From Alphaproteobacteria bacterium (lineage in GTDB: Bacteria; Pseudomonadota; Alphaproteobacteria; Sphingomonadales; Rhodothalassiaceae), in contig RFKS01000178.1 of the NCBI GenBank assembly GCA_003694205.1, positions 1 to 5,178 on the forward strand: a stretch of 5,178 nt of DNA, in the 5' to 3' direction. A program made the position numbers and the translations under genes. The notes beneath the pieces were generated by a model. That model had not been told where the DNA came from. It did no database searches and saw only the letters and a program-made list of their open reading frames with translations. Within the stretch, counting starts at the first letter, position 1, and each line of letters begins with the position of its first letter. Of the stretch, positions 1-5,150 are shown piece after piece.

Positions 1-441
1 GGTCTTTTTCTGCGCGAGGAGGCACTGATGCGTGGCGCCGAACTCGTCCTCCGTGCGGAGCGGGCGCTGGCCGACGCGACCACCGCGTCGTGCCTTGATG
101 CGGGGCTCGGGCGGGCGCACCAGCGGGTACTCCTGGTCATCGCCTGCAATCCCGGCCTGTCGGTGTCGGATCTGCAGCATCTCCTGCGCATCAGGAAGCA
201 GAGCCTCGGGCGCGTGCTCGATGCGCTTGTCGCACGCGGCCTCGTCGCGCGTGAGCGCGACAGCCGCGATCGGCGACGCCACCTGCTCAGCCTCACCGCC
301 GCCGGAAACGAACTCGAGCGGAGCCTTTTTGCCGCCATGCGGGAACGGATCGCTGCCGCCTACAGGCGTGCCGGTCCCGACCAGGTGTCCGGCTTCTGGA
401 ATGTGCTCGCGGTTCTGGCCGGCGACACGGACTCGGGTTAG
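1..441 (+). CDS. MarR-family transcriptional regulator, 5' end probably outside the window
   Basis: Predicted cytoplasmic winged-helix DNA-binding repressor or activator; the ligand and target genes are unknown. The frame is open from base 1. The translation before the first ATG at 28 (LFLREEAL) resembles the usual N-terminal dimerisation helix of this MarR subgroup, so I favour a start upstream of the window. Counted from that ATG it is 137 aa, slightly short for MarR proteins of about 150-165 aa. The ATG does have a good AGGAGG at 17-22, so a start at 28 cannot be excluded. Residue numbers use the ATG at 28: HTH entry helix about 30-40 (AHQRVLLVIAC), recognition helix about 57-71 (KQSLGRVLDALVARG), basic wing about 77-90 with DRRRH, then a C-terminal dimerisation helix. 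It is convergent with the TetR gene and its TAG overlaps that gene's stop by 4 bases, so no separate terminator fits between them. Confidence 0.85.
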   Translation, partial: GLFLREEALMRGAELVLRAERALADATTASCLDAGLGRAHQRVLLVIACNPGLSVSDLQHLLRIRKQSLGRVLDALVARGLVARERDSRDRRRHLLSLTAAGNELERSLFAAMRERIAAAYRRAGPDQVSGFWNVLAVLAGDTDSG

Positions 442-1136
442 GAGACGCCGCCGGCCGGCGAAGCCGTGCCGTCGCTGCGAGACCCCGGTTCCTCCTTCGT
501 TGCGGCCTCAGCCGTCGCCTCGCCGTTCGCGCCCGCAAGCGGCCCGAACCAGTTGGCCAGCATCTCCGCCCGCGCGAGGCAGCGGTCGAGCTCGGCCATC
601 GTTTTCGAGCGGTCCGGCGTGTCGTCGCGGATCCACGCCCGCGCTGCCGGCCACAGGACCCCGACCATGAACGCGTTGGTGCGCGCGAAGCCGAGCGGGC
701 CGCGCGTGTCGATCCCCGCCGCCTCGAGGGCGAGGGCGGCGGTCTGCGTCAGCATCTGCCCGGCGGCAGCAGCAAGAACCGGGTCGCGCGGTGCCGCCCG
801 GTTGAGCTCGCCGATCGCCTTGCGCCAGGGTTCGGCGGCATCAAAGCGCGCCATGATCAGCGCGAACAGCTTGTCGCGGGGGCTGTCGTCGGGATCGAAC
901 TCGGCCTTGGCGTCCATCATCGCCGCATTGACGCGGCGGGAGGCGGCGATGACCACCGAGAGCAGGCCGTCGAATTCGGCATAGAAGTCGGCCTCGCTCA
1001 CACCCGCCTCGCGGATCACGTCCTCGACCTTCGTTTCCGCCCACTTCTTTTCCGCAATCAGGCGCAGGGCGGTGTCGATGATCCGGTCCCGGATATCGTC
1101 CCGCGATTTCGCCGTCGCCGAGCCCTTAGCTGCCAT
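438..1136 (-). CDS. TetR-family regulator, possibly with a COQ9-like C-terminal region
   Basis: A 232 aa protein with a TetR-type N-terminal HTH: helix 1 at about 12-29 (RDDIRDRIIDTALRLIAE), then the HTH at about 36-57 with EDVIREAGVSEADFYAEFDG. The rest is an all-helical ligand or dimerisation domain, followed by a low-complexity tail from about 200. Two features are odd. The recognition segment is acidic (SEADFYAEFDG), where TetR proteins usually have a pattern like YxHFxSK. The C-terminal stretch at about 159-192 (LWPAARAWIRDDTPDRSKTM and on) recalls the tryptophan, D-S/T-D and T-pattern of COQ9-type lipid-binding TetR folds. Ligand and targets are unknown. The ATG at 1136 is supported by AAGGAG about 9 bases upstream. 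It begins 29 bases after the proC stop on the same strand, so co-transcription with proC is likely. TetR membership is confident; actual DNA binding is less certain. Confidence 0.85.
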   Translation of the reverse strand: MAAKGSATAKSRDDIRDRIIDTALRLIAEKKWAETKVEDVIREAGVSEADFYAEFDGLLSVVIAASRRVNAAMMDAKAEFDPDDSPRDKLFALIMARFDAAEPWRKAIGELNRAAPRDPVLAAAAGQMLTQTAALALEAAGIDTRGPLGFARTNAFMVGVLWPAARAWIRDDTPDRSKTMAELDRCLARAEMLANWFGPLAGANGEATAEAATKEEPGSRSDGTASPAGGVS

Positions 1137-1165
1137 CTGCTGTCTCTCCTTGATGCCGTCCGGTT

Positions 1166-1984
1166 TCAGCCGTCGAGTTCGCGCGACCGGCGGGTCGCTG
1201 CGGCAACGGCCTTCATCATCAGTTCCTCGAGCCCGTCCTCGCCACGCAGGATCTCGAGTGCTGCCGCGGTCGTGCCGCCGGGACTCGTCACCTGCTCGCG
1301 CAACACCGACGCCGGCACCCCGCTTTCCGCCATCAGCGCCGCCGCGCCGATGACCGTCTTGCGTGCGAGGCGTTCGGCAATCGCCATCGGCAGGCCCTGC
1401 GCCTTGCCGGCATAGGCCATGGCCTCGGTCAGCGCATAGACATAGGCGGGGCCGCTGCCCGAGACCGCGGTCACGATATCGAGCAGGGCCTCGTCGTCAA
1501 GCCACAGGAAATCGCCGGTCGCGGCCATGAGCGCGGCGGCGAGGTCGCGATCCTCCTCGCGAGTCTCGGGTGCCGCGACGGCGGCGGTGATCCCCTGGCC
1601 GATCGCCGCCGGTGTGTTGGGCATCGCACGGACGGCGGAAGGCAGGGCCCCGGTCAGCCGCTTGAGTGTGACGCCGGCGGCAATCGACAGCAGGAGCGGC
1701 TCGGCCGCCGCGAACCGTGGCACCTCTTCGAGCACCGCCGTAATCTTCTGCGGCTTGACGGCGATGACCAGCGCCCGTGGCCGAACATCCTGCGGCACGC
1801 CCGCGATCTGCGCATGATGTGCAAAAGGCTCGTCGATCGGCGGCCGCCCCGCCGGTTCGACGATGTGCAGGGCCTGCGCGTCGAGCCCCTGGCGCAGCCA
1901 GGCGCGGGCAAGCGCGGTTCCCATGCGGCCGCAACCGACAAGAAGCAGCGGCCGGGCAGATGTGATGCATTGGGTCAGGAGCAT
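1166..1984 (-). CDS. proC: pyrroline-5-carboxylate reductase (proline biosynthesis)
   Basis: Cytoplasmic enzyme that reduces 1-pyrroline-5-carboxylate to L-proline with NAD(P)H, the last step of proline synthesis. The 272 aa length is normal for ProC. Visible motifs in order: Rossmann dinucleotide-binding loop VGCGRMGTAL at 16-25; AVKPQ at 75-79, the conserved turn after strand 4; AMPNTPAAIGQG at 120-131, near the cofactor and substrate; AVSGSGPAYVYALTEAMA at 173-190, the start of the C-terminal dimerisation and active-site domain; and the family signature REQVTSPGGTTAAAL at 229-243. No key motif is missing. The ATG at 1984 follows an exceptionally long Shine-Dalgarno match. The gene lies 40 bases downstream of a strong terminator and I see no convincing promoter of its own in that space. 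It may therefore depend on read-through or a weak promoter. It probably forms an operon with the TetR gene. Confidence 0.97.
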   Translation of the reverse strand: MLLTQCITSARPLLLVGCGRMGTALARAWLRQGLDAQALHIVEPAGRPPIDEPFAHHAQIAGVPQDVRPRALVIAVKPQKITAVLEEVPRFAAAEPLLLSIAAGVTLKRLTGALPSAVRAMPNTPAAIGQGITAAVAAPETREEDRDLAAALMAATGDFLWLDDEALLDIVTAVSGSGPAYVYALTEAMAYAGKAQGLPMAIAERLARKTVIGAAALMAESGVPASVLREQVTSPGGTTAAALEILRGEDGLEELMMKAVAAATRRSRELDG

Positions 1985-1987
1985 CGC

Positions 1988-1998
1988 GGATCACCTCC
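1988..1998 (-). promoter_or_regulatory. unusually long Shine-Dalgarno site of proC
   Basis: On the minus strand the sequence is GGAGGTGATCC, 5 to 8 bases before the proC ATG depending on where the pairing is ended. All 11 bases are complementary to the common bacterial 16S rRNA 3' tail (GGAUCACCUCC). This fixes the proC start at 1984 and predicts strong translation initiation. Confidence 0.85.
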
Positions 1999-2023
1999 AG
2001 TCCCGTCTTAATACGCCGCGGCG

Positions 2024-2058
2024 AAAGAAAAAAGGGCGGGCCTCGCAAGAGGCCCGCC
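2024..2058 (-). terminator. strong Rho-independent terminator at the 3' end of the candidate small RNA
   Basis: A perfect 10 bp GC-rich stem joins 2049-2058 and 2035-2044 (minus-strand arms GGCGGGCCTC and GAGGCCCGCC) around a 4-base loop at 2045-2048. On the minus strand it is followed by C, then TTTTTT (2033-2028), C and TTT. The plus-strand side has no T-run, so it acts leftward. It lies downstream of the hairpin region and 40 bases before the proC start, so it ends a transcript other than proC or else attenuates proC. Confidence 0.85.
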
Positions 2059-2217
2059 AAGCGTCAACAAAGGGAGGTATCATGCGTCTCGATCGCTCGA
2101 AACGGCACGAGGCCGGATGAGGCGGCGGTATGGGGGGAGGGTACCGCCTCACCCGTCCGCCATGCGGCACTTGGGGAGGGATCCGCATGACGGAGGAACG
2201 CTGCACTGCAGCGATCG
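2024..2217 (-). ncRNA. candidate trans-acting small RNA with anti-Shine-Dalgarno loops (AbcR/alpha-r14/cuckoo-like)
   Basis: This is a predicted transcript of about 190 nt, not a recognised Rfam hit. In 5' to 3' order on the minus strand it contains the following. Hairpin A (2194-2156) has 11 of 12 stem positions paired with one C/A mismatch, and a 15-base loop carrying CCCTCCCC. Hairpin B (2150-2119) has a 9 bp stem with a 3-base bulge, and its 11-base loop is CCCTCCCCCCA. Hairpin C (2104-2085) has an 8 bp stem including one G-U pair and a GCGA loop. An unpaired ACCTCCCT (2078-2071) follows, then the terminator. A fourth CCTCC lies at 2196-2192, before hairpin A. Paired stems that display CCUCC motifs and end in a terminator are the architecture described for alphaproteobacterial AbcR, alpha-r14 and cuckoo RNAs, which block ribosome-binding sites. 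It lies just downstream of an LsrB-like gene on the same strand. The 5' end is inferred from the promoter. It could instead be a proC leader. Confidence 0.6.
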
Positions 2218-2223
2218 CGGCTG

Positions 2224-2252
2224 CATATAGGGTCCGATGCTCGTCACGTCCA
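2224..2252 (-). promoter_or_regulatory. candidate promoter of the small RNA
   Basis: On the minus strand there is TGGACG (2252-2247), a 17-base spacer and TATATG (2229-2224), each matching the sigma70 consensus at 4 of 6 positions. CTATAT, shifted by one base, is an alternative -10. The predicted start is about 2216-2218, just before the hairpin region. A weak -35 is typical of a promoter that needs an activator. The site lies between the T-N11-A dyad and the hairpins. Confidence 0.45.
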
Positions 2253-2269
2253 CCTTTAATTTTGAGTGT

Positions 2270-2294
2270 CTGCCATGCGTTGTGCGCATAGCAG
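2270..2294. promoter_or_regulatory. candidate LysR-type operator (T-N11-A dyad)
   Basis: An inverted repeat with arms CTGC-C-ATGCG and CGCAT-A-GCAG flanks a 5-base centre (TTGTG), giving nine paired positions and one mismatch per arm pair. The inner part contains T2276 and A2288, exactly the T-N11-A spacing of LysR-type boxes. The centre at 2282 is about 65 bases upstream of the predicted small RNA start, the classic activator position for this family. The adjacent LysR protein is the obvious candidate to bind it. A hairpin role in RNA is less likely because no T-run directly follows it. Confidence 0.5.
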
Positions 2295-2343
2295 GCATAG
2301 AGTCTCGTTTTTTGATGCGATGCACAAATTTGTCTTGTCGATC

Positions 2344-2369
2344 AAAAAAAGTCGGGTTCCCGCATAATC
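2344..2369 (-). terminator. weak possible terminator after the lysR gene
   Basis: On the minus strand GCGGGAACCCGAC is followed directly by seven T residues (2350-2344). The stem is short: CGG/CCG around GAAC, with one further pair across a bulge. It lies 127 or more bases past the lysR stop and would separate the peptidase-lysR transcript from the small RNA promoter region. The T-run is clear but the stem is too weak to be sure. Confidence 0.3.
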
Positions 2370-2496
2370 CCCTGATTCAAGGGAGCTTTTGAAATCCGCG
2401 GCCTCGGCCCGGCCGTCGCATGCCCTGTTTGGTCCGGCGTCGGATGGTCGCGGTTGGGTGCGACAATTTGCCCCTCCCGATCGTGACTGCAGCCGG

Positions 2497-3402
2497 TCAG
2501 ACGCGATCGAGGACGGTGACGGCGGCGCGCACCTGTTCGCGCAGATAGTCGTAGAAAAGCCGCACCCGCTTGGCGCCGCGCAGTTCTTTCGGATAGACGA
2601 AATAGGTCTCGAAGGCCGGGCCTTCGATCTCGGGCAGGACCCGCACGAGGCTGCGATCGTGCGCGGCGAGATAGTCGGGAATGGCGGCGAGCCCGATGCC
2701 GGCCTCGATCGCCTGCAGGACGGCATAAGTATTGTTCACCTGCAGCACCGGCTTGCGCGGTCGCCGGCCCTCACGCCCGATGGAAAGCGTCCAGTTGATG
2801 TCCTTGATCGAGGGCGGCGCGGTCGGTCCGTAGACGATGATGTCGTGCGTGTCGAGATCGGCGATCGTGGCCGGCGCCCCCTTGCGCTGGAGATAGGCCG
2901 GCGCGGCATAGATATGGTGCCGGACCGTGACGAGCGGGCGCTGGATGAGGTCGGCCTGCTGCGGGGCCTGGAATCGGATCGCCACATCGGCGGCCCGGGT
3001 CGCGAGATCGAGATCCTCGTCGGAGAGATTGAGGACGAGTTCGATTTCGGGATAGCGCCGGATGAAGTCCTTGAGATGCGGCGTCAGCCAGGTTGCACCG
3101 AAGCTGATCATGGTGGTGACGACGAGACGGCCGCGCGGCGCATCGCGCGCCTCGAGGAGGGTCTCCTCCGCATGGGCCAGGCGTTCGACGACATCCGAGG
3201 CGACGCGGAAGAGATATTCGCCCTCATGGGTGAGCGCGAGTCCCCGGGCGTGACGATTGAAGAGCGCGACATGCAGCGAATCTTCGAGCGCCCGGATCTG
3301 GCGGCTTACCGCCGACTGGCTGAGGCCGAGCGTCCGCGCCGCTGCGGTGAAGCTGCCCGCCTCGGCGACGGTGTGGAAAATGCGCAGACGGTCCCAGTCC
3401 AC
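2497..3402 (-). CDS. LysR-family regulator of the LsrB/VtlR type
   Basis: A 301 aa LysR-type DNA-binding regulator. The winged HTH is at about 1-60 (RIFHTVAEAGSFTAAARTL, then LSQSAVSRQIRALE at 27-40 and NRHARGLALTHEGEYLFR at 49-66), followed by a linker helix and a periplasmic-binding-protein-like effector domain. Stretches such as HARGLALT, APQQADLIQRPL (146-157), HHIYAAPAYL (162-171), NWTLS and FETYFVYPKEL (265-275) match what I recall of LsrB (Sinorhizobium, Agrobacterium) and VtlR (Brucella). Those regulators control stress or virulence traits and activate AbcR small RNAs. The protein has no cysteine at all, unlike redox-responsive LsrB. The start is GTG (3402) with GGGAGG about 10 bases upstream; the frame stays open upstream but has no better start nearby. 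It follows the peptidase gene by 47 bases, so the two are probably co-transcribed. LysR family is certain; subgroup is likely; the symbol is left blank because orthology is untested. Confidence 0.93.
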   Translation of the reverse strand: MDWDRLRIFHTVAEAGSFTAAARTLGLSQSAVSRQIRALEDSLHVALFNRHARGLALTHEGEYLFRVASDVVERLAHAEETLLEARDAPRGRLVVTTMISFGATWLTPHLKDFIRRYPEIELVLNLSDEDLDLATRAADVAIRFQAPQQADLIQRPLVTVRHHIYAAPAYLQRKGAPATIADLDTHDIIVYGPTAPPSIKDINWTLSIGREGRRPRKPVLQVNNTYAVLQAIEAGIGLAAIPDYLAAHDRSLVRVLPEIEGPAFETYFVYPKELRGAKRVRLFYDYLREQVRAAVTVLDRV

Positions 3403-3412
3403 CTCGCTGCGG

Positions 3413-3418
3413 CCTCCC
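3413..3418 (-). promoter_or_regulatory. ribosome-binding site of the lysR gene (GTG start)
   Basis: GGGAGG on the minus strand lies 10 bases before the GTG at 3402 and supports this non-ATG start. It is exactly complementary to the CCTCCC present in the loops of the neighbouring small RNA candidate. Confidence 0.6.
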
Positions 3419-3449
3419 GCGATATACGCCGCCGCCGGCGGCAGGATGG

Positions 3450-5150
3450 TCAGATCGACGACGGGTAGACCGGCTGGATGTCCACCGGGACCTCGTCGAG
3501 CCGCGCCTTCACCGCTTCGACCGCCTCGTCGGTATGGGCGTAGCGGTCGAGGAAGGCTGCGGCGCCGGCATAGTCTCCGTCGCCCTGGAGCACGACAATG
3601 TCATGGACGAGGTCGCGGATGGCCGCCTCGAGCGTCGCGAAGTCGAGGCGATAGAGCCCCGTCTCCGGATCGACGGCGAAGGCGCCCTTGTCCTTGAAAT
3701 AGCCGTACTGATAGGCAGCGCCGCGACCATGTGCCTCGTCGATGCCAAAGCGCATGGCGCGGAAAAGGCCGACGAAATAGGTGGCGAGGAAATCATTGCG
3801 CTCGGCGGCCGGCAGCTCGCCCTGATCCATCAGATAGAGGATATTGTAGGCGCCCATCACGTCGGCCTTGCCCTCCTCGATCGGCGAATAGAGCTCCTTG
3901 AGCTCGATATTGACGGTCGTCTCGCGGCCGTCCTTCAAGATCGTGCCCGGCCCGAGGCTGTGCGAGAGCTCATGAAACAGGGTCTCGAGCGACATGTAGC
4001 GGCGCTTCAAGAGCGCCGCCTGCTCGGGCACGAGCACCTTTTCCGCCATCGGCGCGAGGATGAGGTCGAACTTGGTCTCGAGCACGTTCCGGAGCAGCAC
4101 CTTTTTTGCGCCCTTGGCCTCGCGCACGCGCTCGTCGTTCGGCAGGTTGAAGGCAATGGTCTGTACGCCGGGCACATTGTCGCCGCCGCCATGGATCTGG
4201 TCGGTGACGGCGATCGGCGAGGCGAAGCCGCGCTTGAAGTTCTTGTAGCTGTCGGGGACCGGCAGATTGGCTTCCATGTCGCGCAGATGCTCCTTGTAGC
4301 GCGCGACCGCCGCGCTCTCGTCGGGATTGCGCAGGGTGATGAAGGCCTCAAACGCCGCCTTGTAGCCGAAGAGCCGGTCGGTATAGACCTCATAGGGTCC
4401 GATCACGACCTCGATCGGTGTCCCTTCGAGATCCATCCATGCCATGTCGGAGTCGAAATAATCGTCCGAGAGGAAGGCGTCGGCGCGGAGGTTCAGGTAG
4501 CGCTTGAGGCTCGCATTCGAGGTGATCGCCGCGGCCTCCTTCAGAAGCGCCGCCGCGGGTTCGAGCCACTGCCGGTAATATTGCGAATAGGGGATGGCGA
4601 CGAGACGGTCGCCATCGCGGCGGATCACCGTATAGAGGCTCTGGAAGGCCTCGCGATCTTGCGGATGCTCCTTGATCCAGGTCTCGAATTCCGCACGCGT
4701 CATGTCGGGCGGGTAGAAACCGGCGCCGAGCGGCAGCGGCCGGTCCCCGTAAAAGGGGCGGAATTCGTCGAGCGTGTCCCAGACCCCGAAATGGAGATCG
4801 AAGAGGTCAAGCAGGAGATCCCGGTCGGGAAGTTCACTGGCCGCGATTTCGGCCCTGAGCCGCGGATTTTCCTCGCTCACCTGGCGCAGATAGATCTCGG
4901 ACATGAGATCGGCGGCCTTGATCAGCTTGTTGACGACGGCGCGTTCCTCCTCGCTCAGATAGGCGGTGTCCACCTCCATGGGGCGGCGTGCAATCTGCTG
5001 CCGCATGGCAACGAGATGTGCATGCGGCGCGACCGGGACCGAGGCAGATTCGTCTGCGGGTGCCGGTGCCTCCTCGCCGCCCCGCTGCAGGTAATAGATC
5101 GCCGCGGCGGCGATCAGAATGGCGATGATGACGAGGATGTTGCGGTTCAT
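3450..5150 (-). CDS. membrane-anchored M49-like (dipeptidyl-peptidase III family) zinc peptidase
   Basis: A 566 aa predicted metallopeptidase. Residues 4-20 form one hydrophobic segment followed by an acidic, Ala/Pro-rich linker (about 24-43). That suggests an uncleaved N-terminal anchor or signal peptide with the enzyme outside the inner membrane; there is no lipobox cysteine. The catalytic core shows HELSH at 393-397 (two zinc ligands and the general base Glu394) followed by SLGPG, then SPIEEGKAD at 422-430, where Glu426 is the likely third ligand, matching the EECRA-D/E motif of M49. QTIAFNLPNDE at 330-340 is another family-like block. Classical dipeptidyl-peptidase III has a six-residue HEXXGH motif, while this one has five-residue HEXXH, as I recall for the plant Nudix-fused and some bacterial members. 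The substrate is unknown. The ATG at 5150 is preceded by a purine-rich AGGAAAGGAAGGA. It sits upstream of lysR, probably in the same operon. Confidence 0.88.
   Translation of the reverse strand: MNRNILVIIAILIAAAAIYYLQRGGEEAPAPADESASVPVAPHAHLVAMRQQIARRPMEVDTAYLSEEERAVVNKLIKAADLMSEIYLRQVSEENPRLRAEIAASELPDRDLLLDLFDLHFGVWDTLDEFRPFYGDRPLPLGAGFYPPDMTRAEFETWIKEHPQDREAFQSLYTVIRRDGDRLVAIPYSQYYRQWLEPAAALLKEAAAITSNASLKRYLNLRADAFLSDDYFDSDMAWMDLEGTPIEVVIGPYEVYTDRLFGYKAAFEAFITLRNPDESAAVARYKEHLRDMEANLPVPDSYKNFKRGFASPIAVTDQIHGGGDNVPGVQTIAFNLPNDERVREAKGAKKVLLRNVLETKFDLILAPMAEKVLVPEQAALLKRRYMSLETLFHELSHSLGPGTILKDGRETTVNIELKELYSPIEEGKADVMGAYNILYLMDQGELPAAERNDFLATYFVGLFRAMRFGIDEAHGRGAAYQYGYFKDKGAFAVDPETGLYRLDFATLEAAIRDLVHDIVVLQGDGDYAGAAAFLDRYAHTDEAVEAVKARLDEVPVDIQPVYPSSI

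Larger units (their letters stand above)
1985..2496. other. 512-base intergenic region between lysR and proC
   Basis: No convincing protein-coding gene lies here. Open frames crossing it have no ribosome-binding site in the right place, or run through the terminator. The proC-proximal half (2024-2294) holds the small RNA candidate, its promoter and the LysR-type dyad. The lysR-proximal part has an AT-rich patch at about 2252-2400 with runs TTTTTT (2308-2313) and AAAAAAA (2344-2350), and a perfect 10-base palindrome ACAAATTTGT at 2324-2333. From about 2400 to 2496 the sequence is GC-rich again and I see nothing interpretable beyond the lysR 3' untranslated region. Confidence 0.7.

Noticed and set aside
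2071..2120. Plus-strand 12-codon ORF (ATG at 2082) with AGGGAGGT just upstream
   Set aside because: The apparent ribosome-binding site is the reverse complement of the anti-Shine-Dalgarno motif, the spacing is only 3 bases, and the terminator and hairpin orientation place the transcript on the other strand.
1991..2206. Minus-strand open frame with a proline-rich segment (RYPPPIPPPHP) upstream of proC, resembling a proline attenuator leader peptide
   Set aside because: It starts at GTG with an internal ATG at 2188, neither with a ribosome-binding site, and has no stop before the terminator. The prolines come from the C-rich loops, which the RNA structure explains better.
2270..2313. Plus-strand terminator formed by the 2270-2294 hairpin and TTTTTT at 2308-2313
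   Set aside because: The T-run begins 13 bases after the stem and no plus-strand gene lies upstream to be terminated.
2335..2368. Plus-strand promoter from TTGTCG (2335-2340) and CATAAT (2363-2368)
   Set aside because: The spacer is 22 bases and there is no plus-strand gene downstream.
3421..3456. lysR promoter with TATATC at 3421-3426
   Set aside because: No acceptable -35 element at 16-18 bases; the nearest (CTGACC) is about 21 bases away.
2389..3468. 359-codon plus-strand open frame antisense to lysR
   Set aside because: It has no family motifs and a charged, low-complexity composition typical of a high-GC shadow frame. The opposite strand encodes a full LysR protein.
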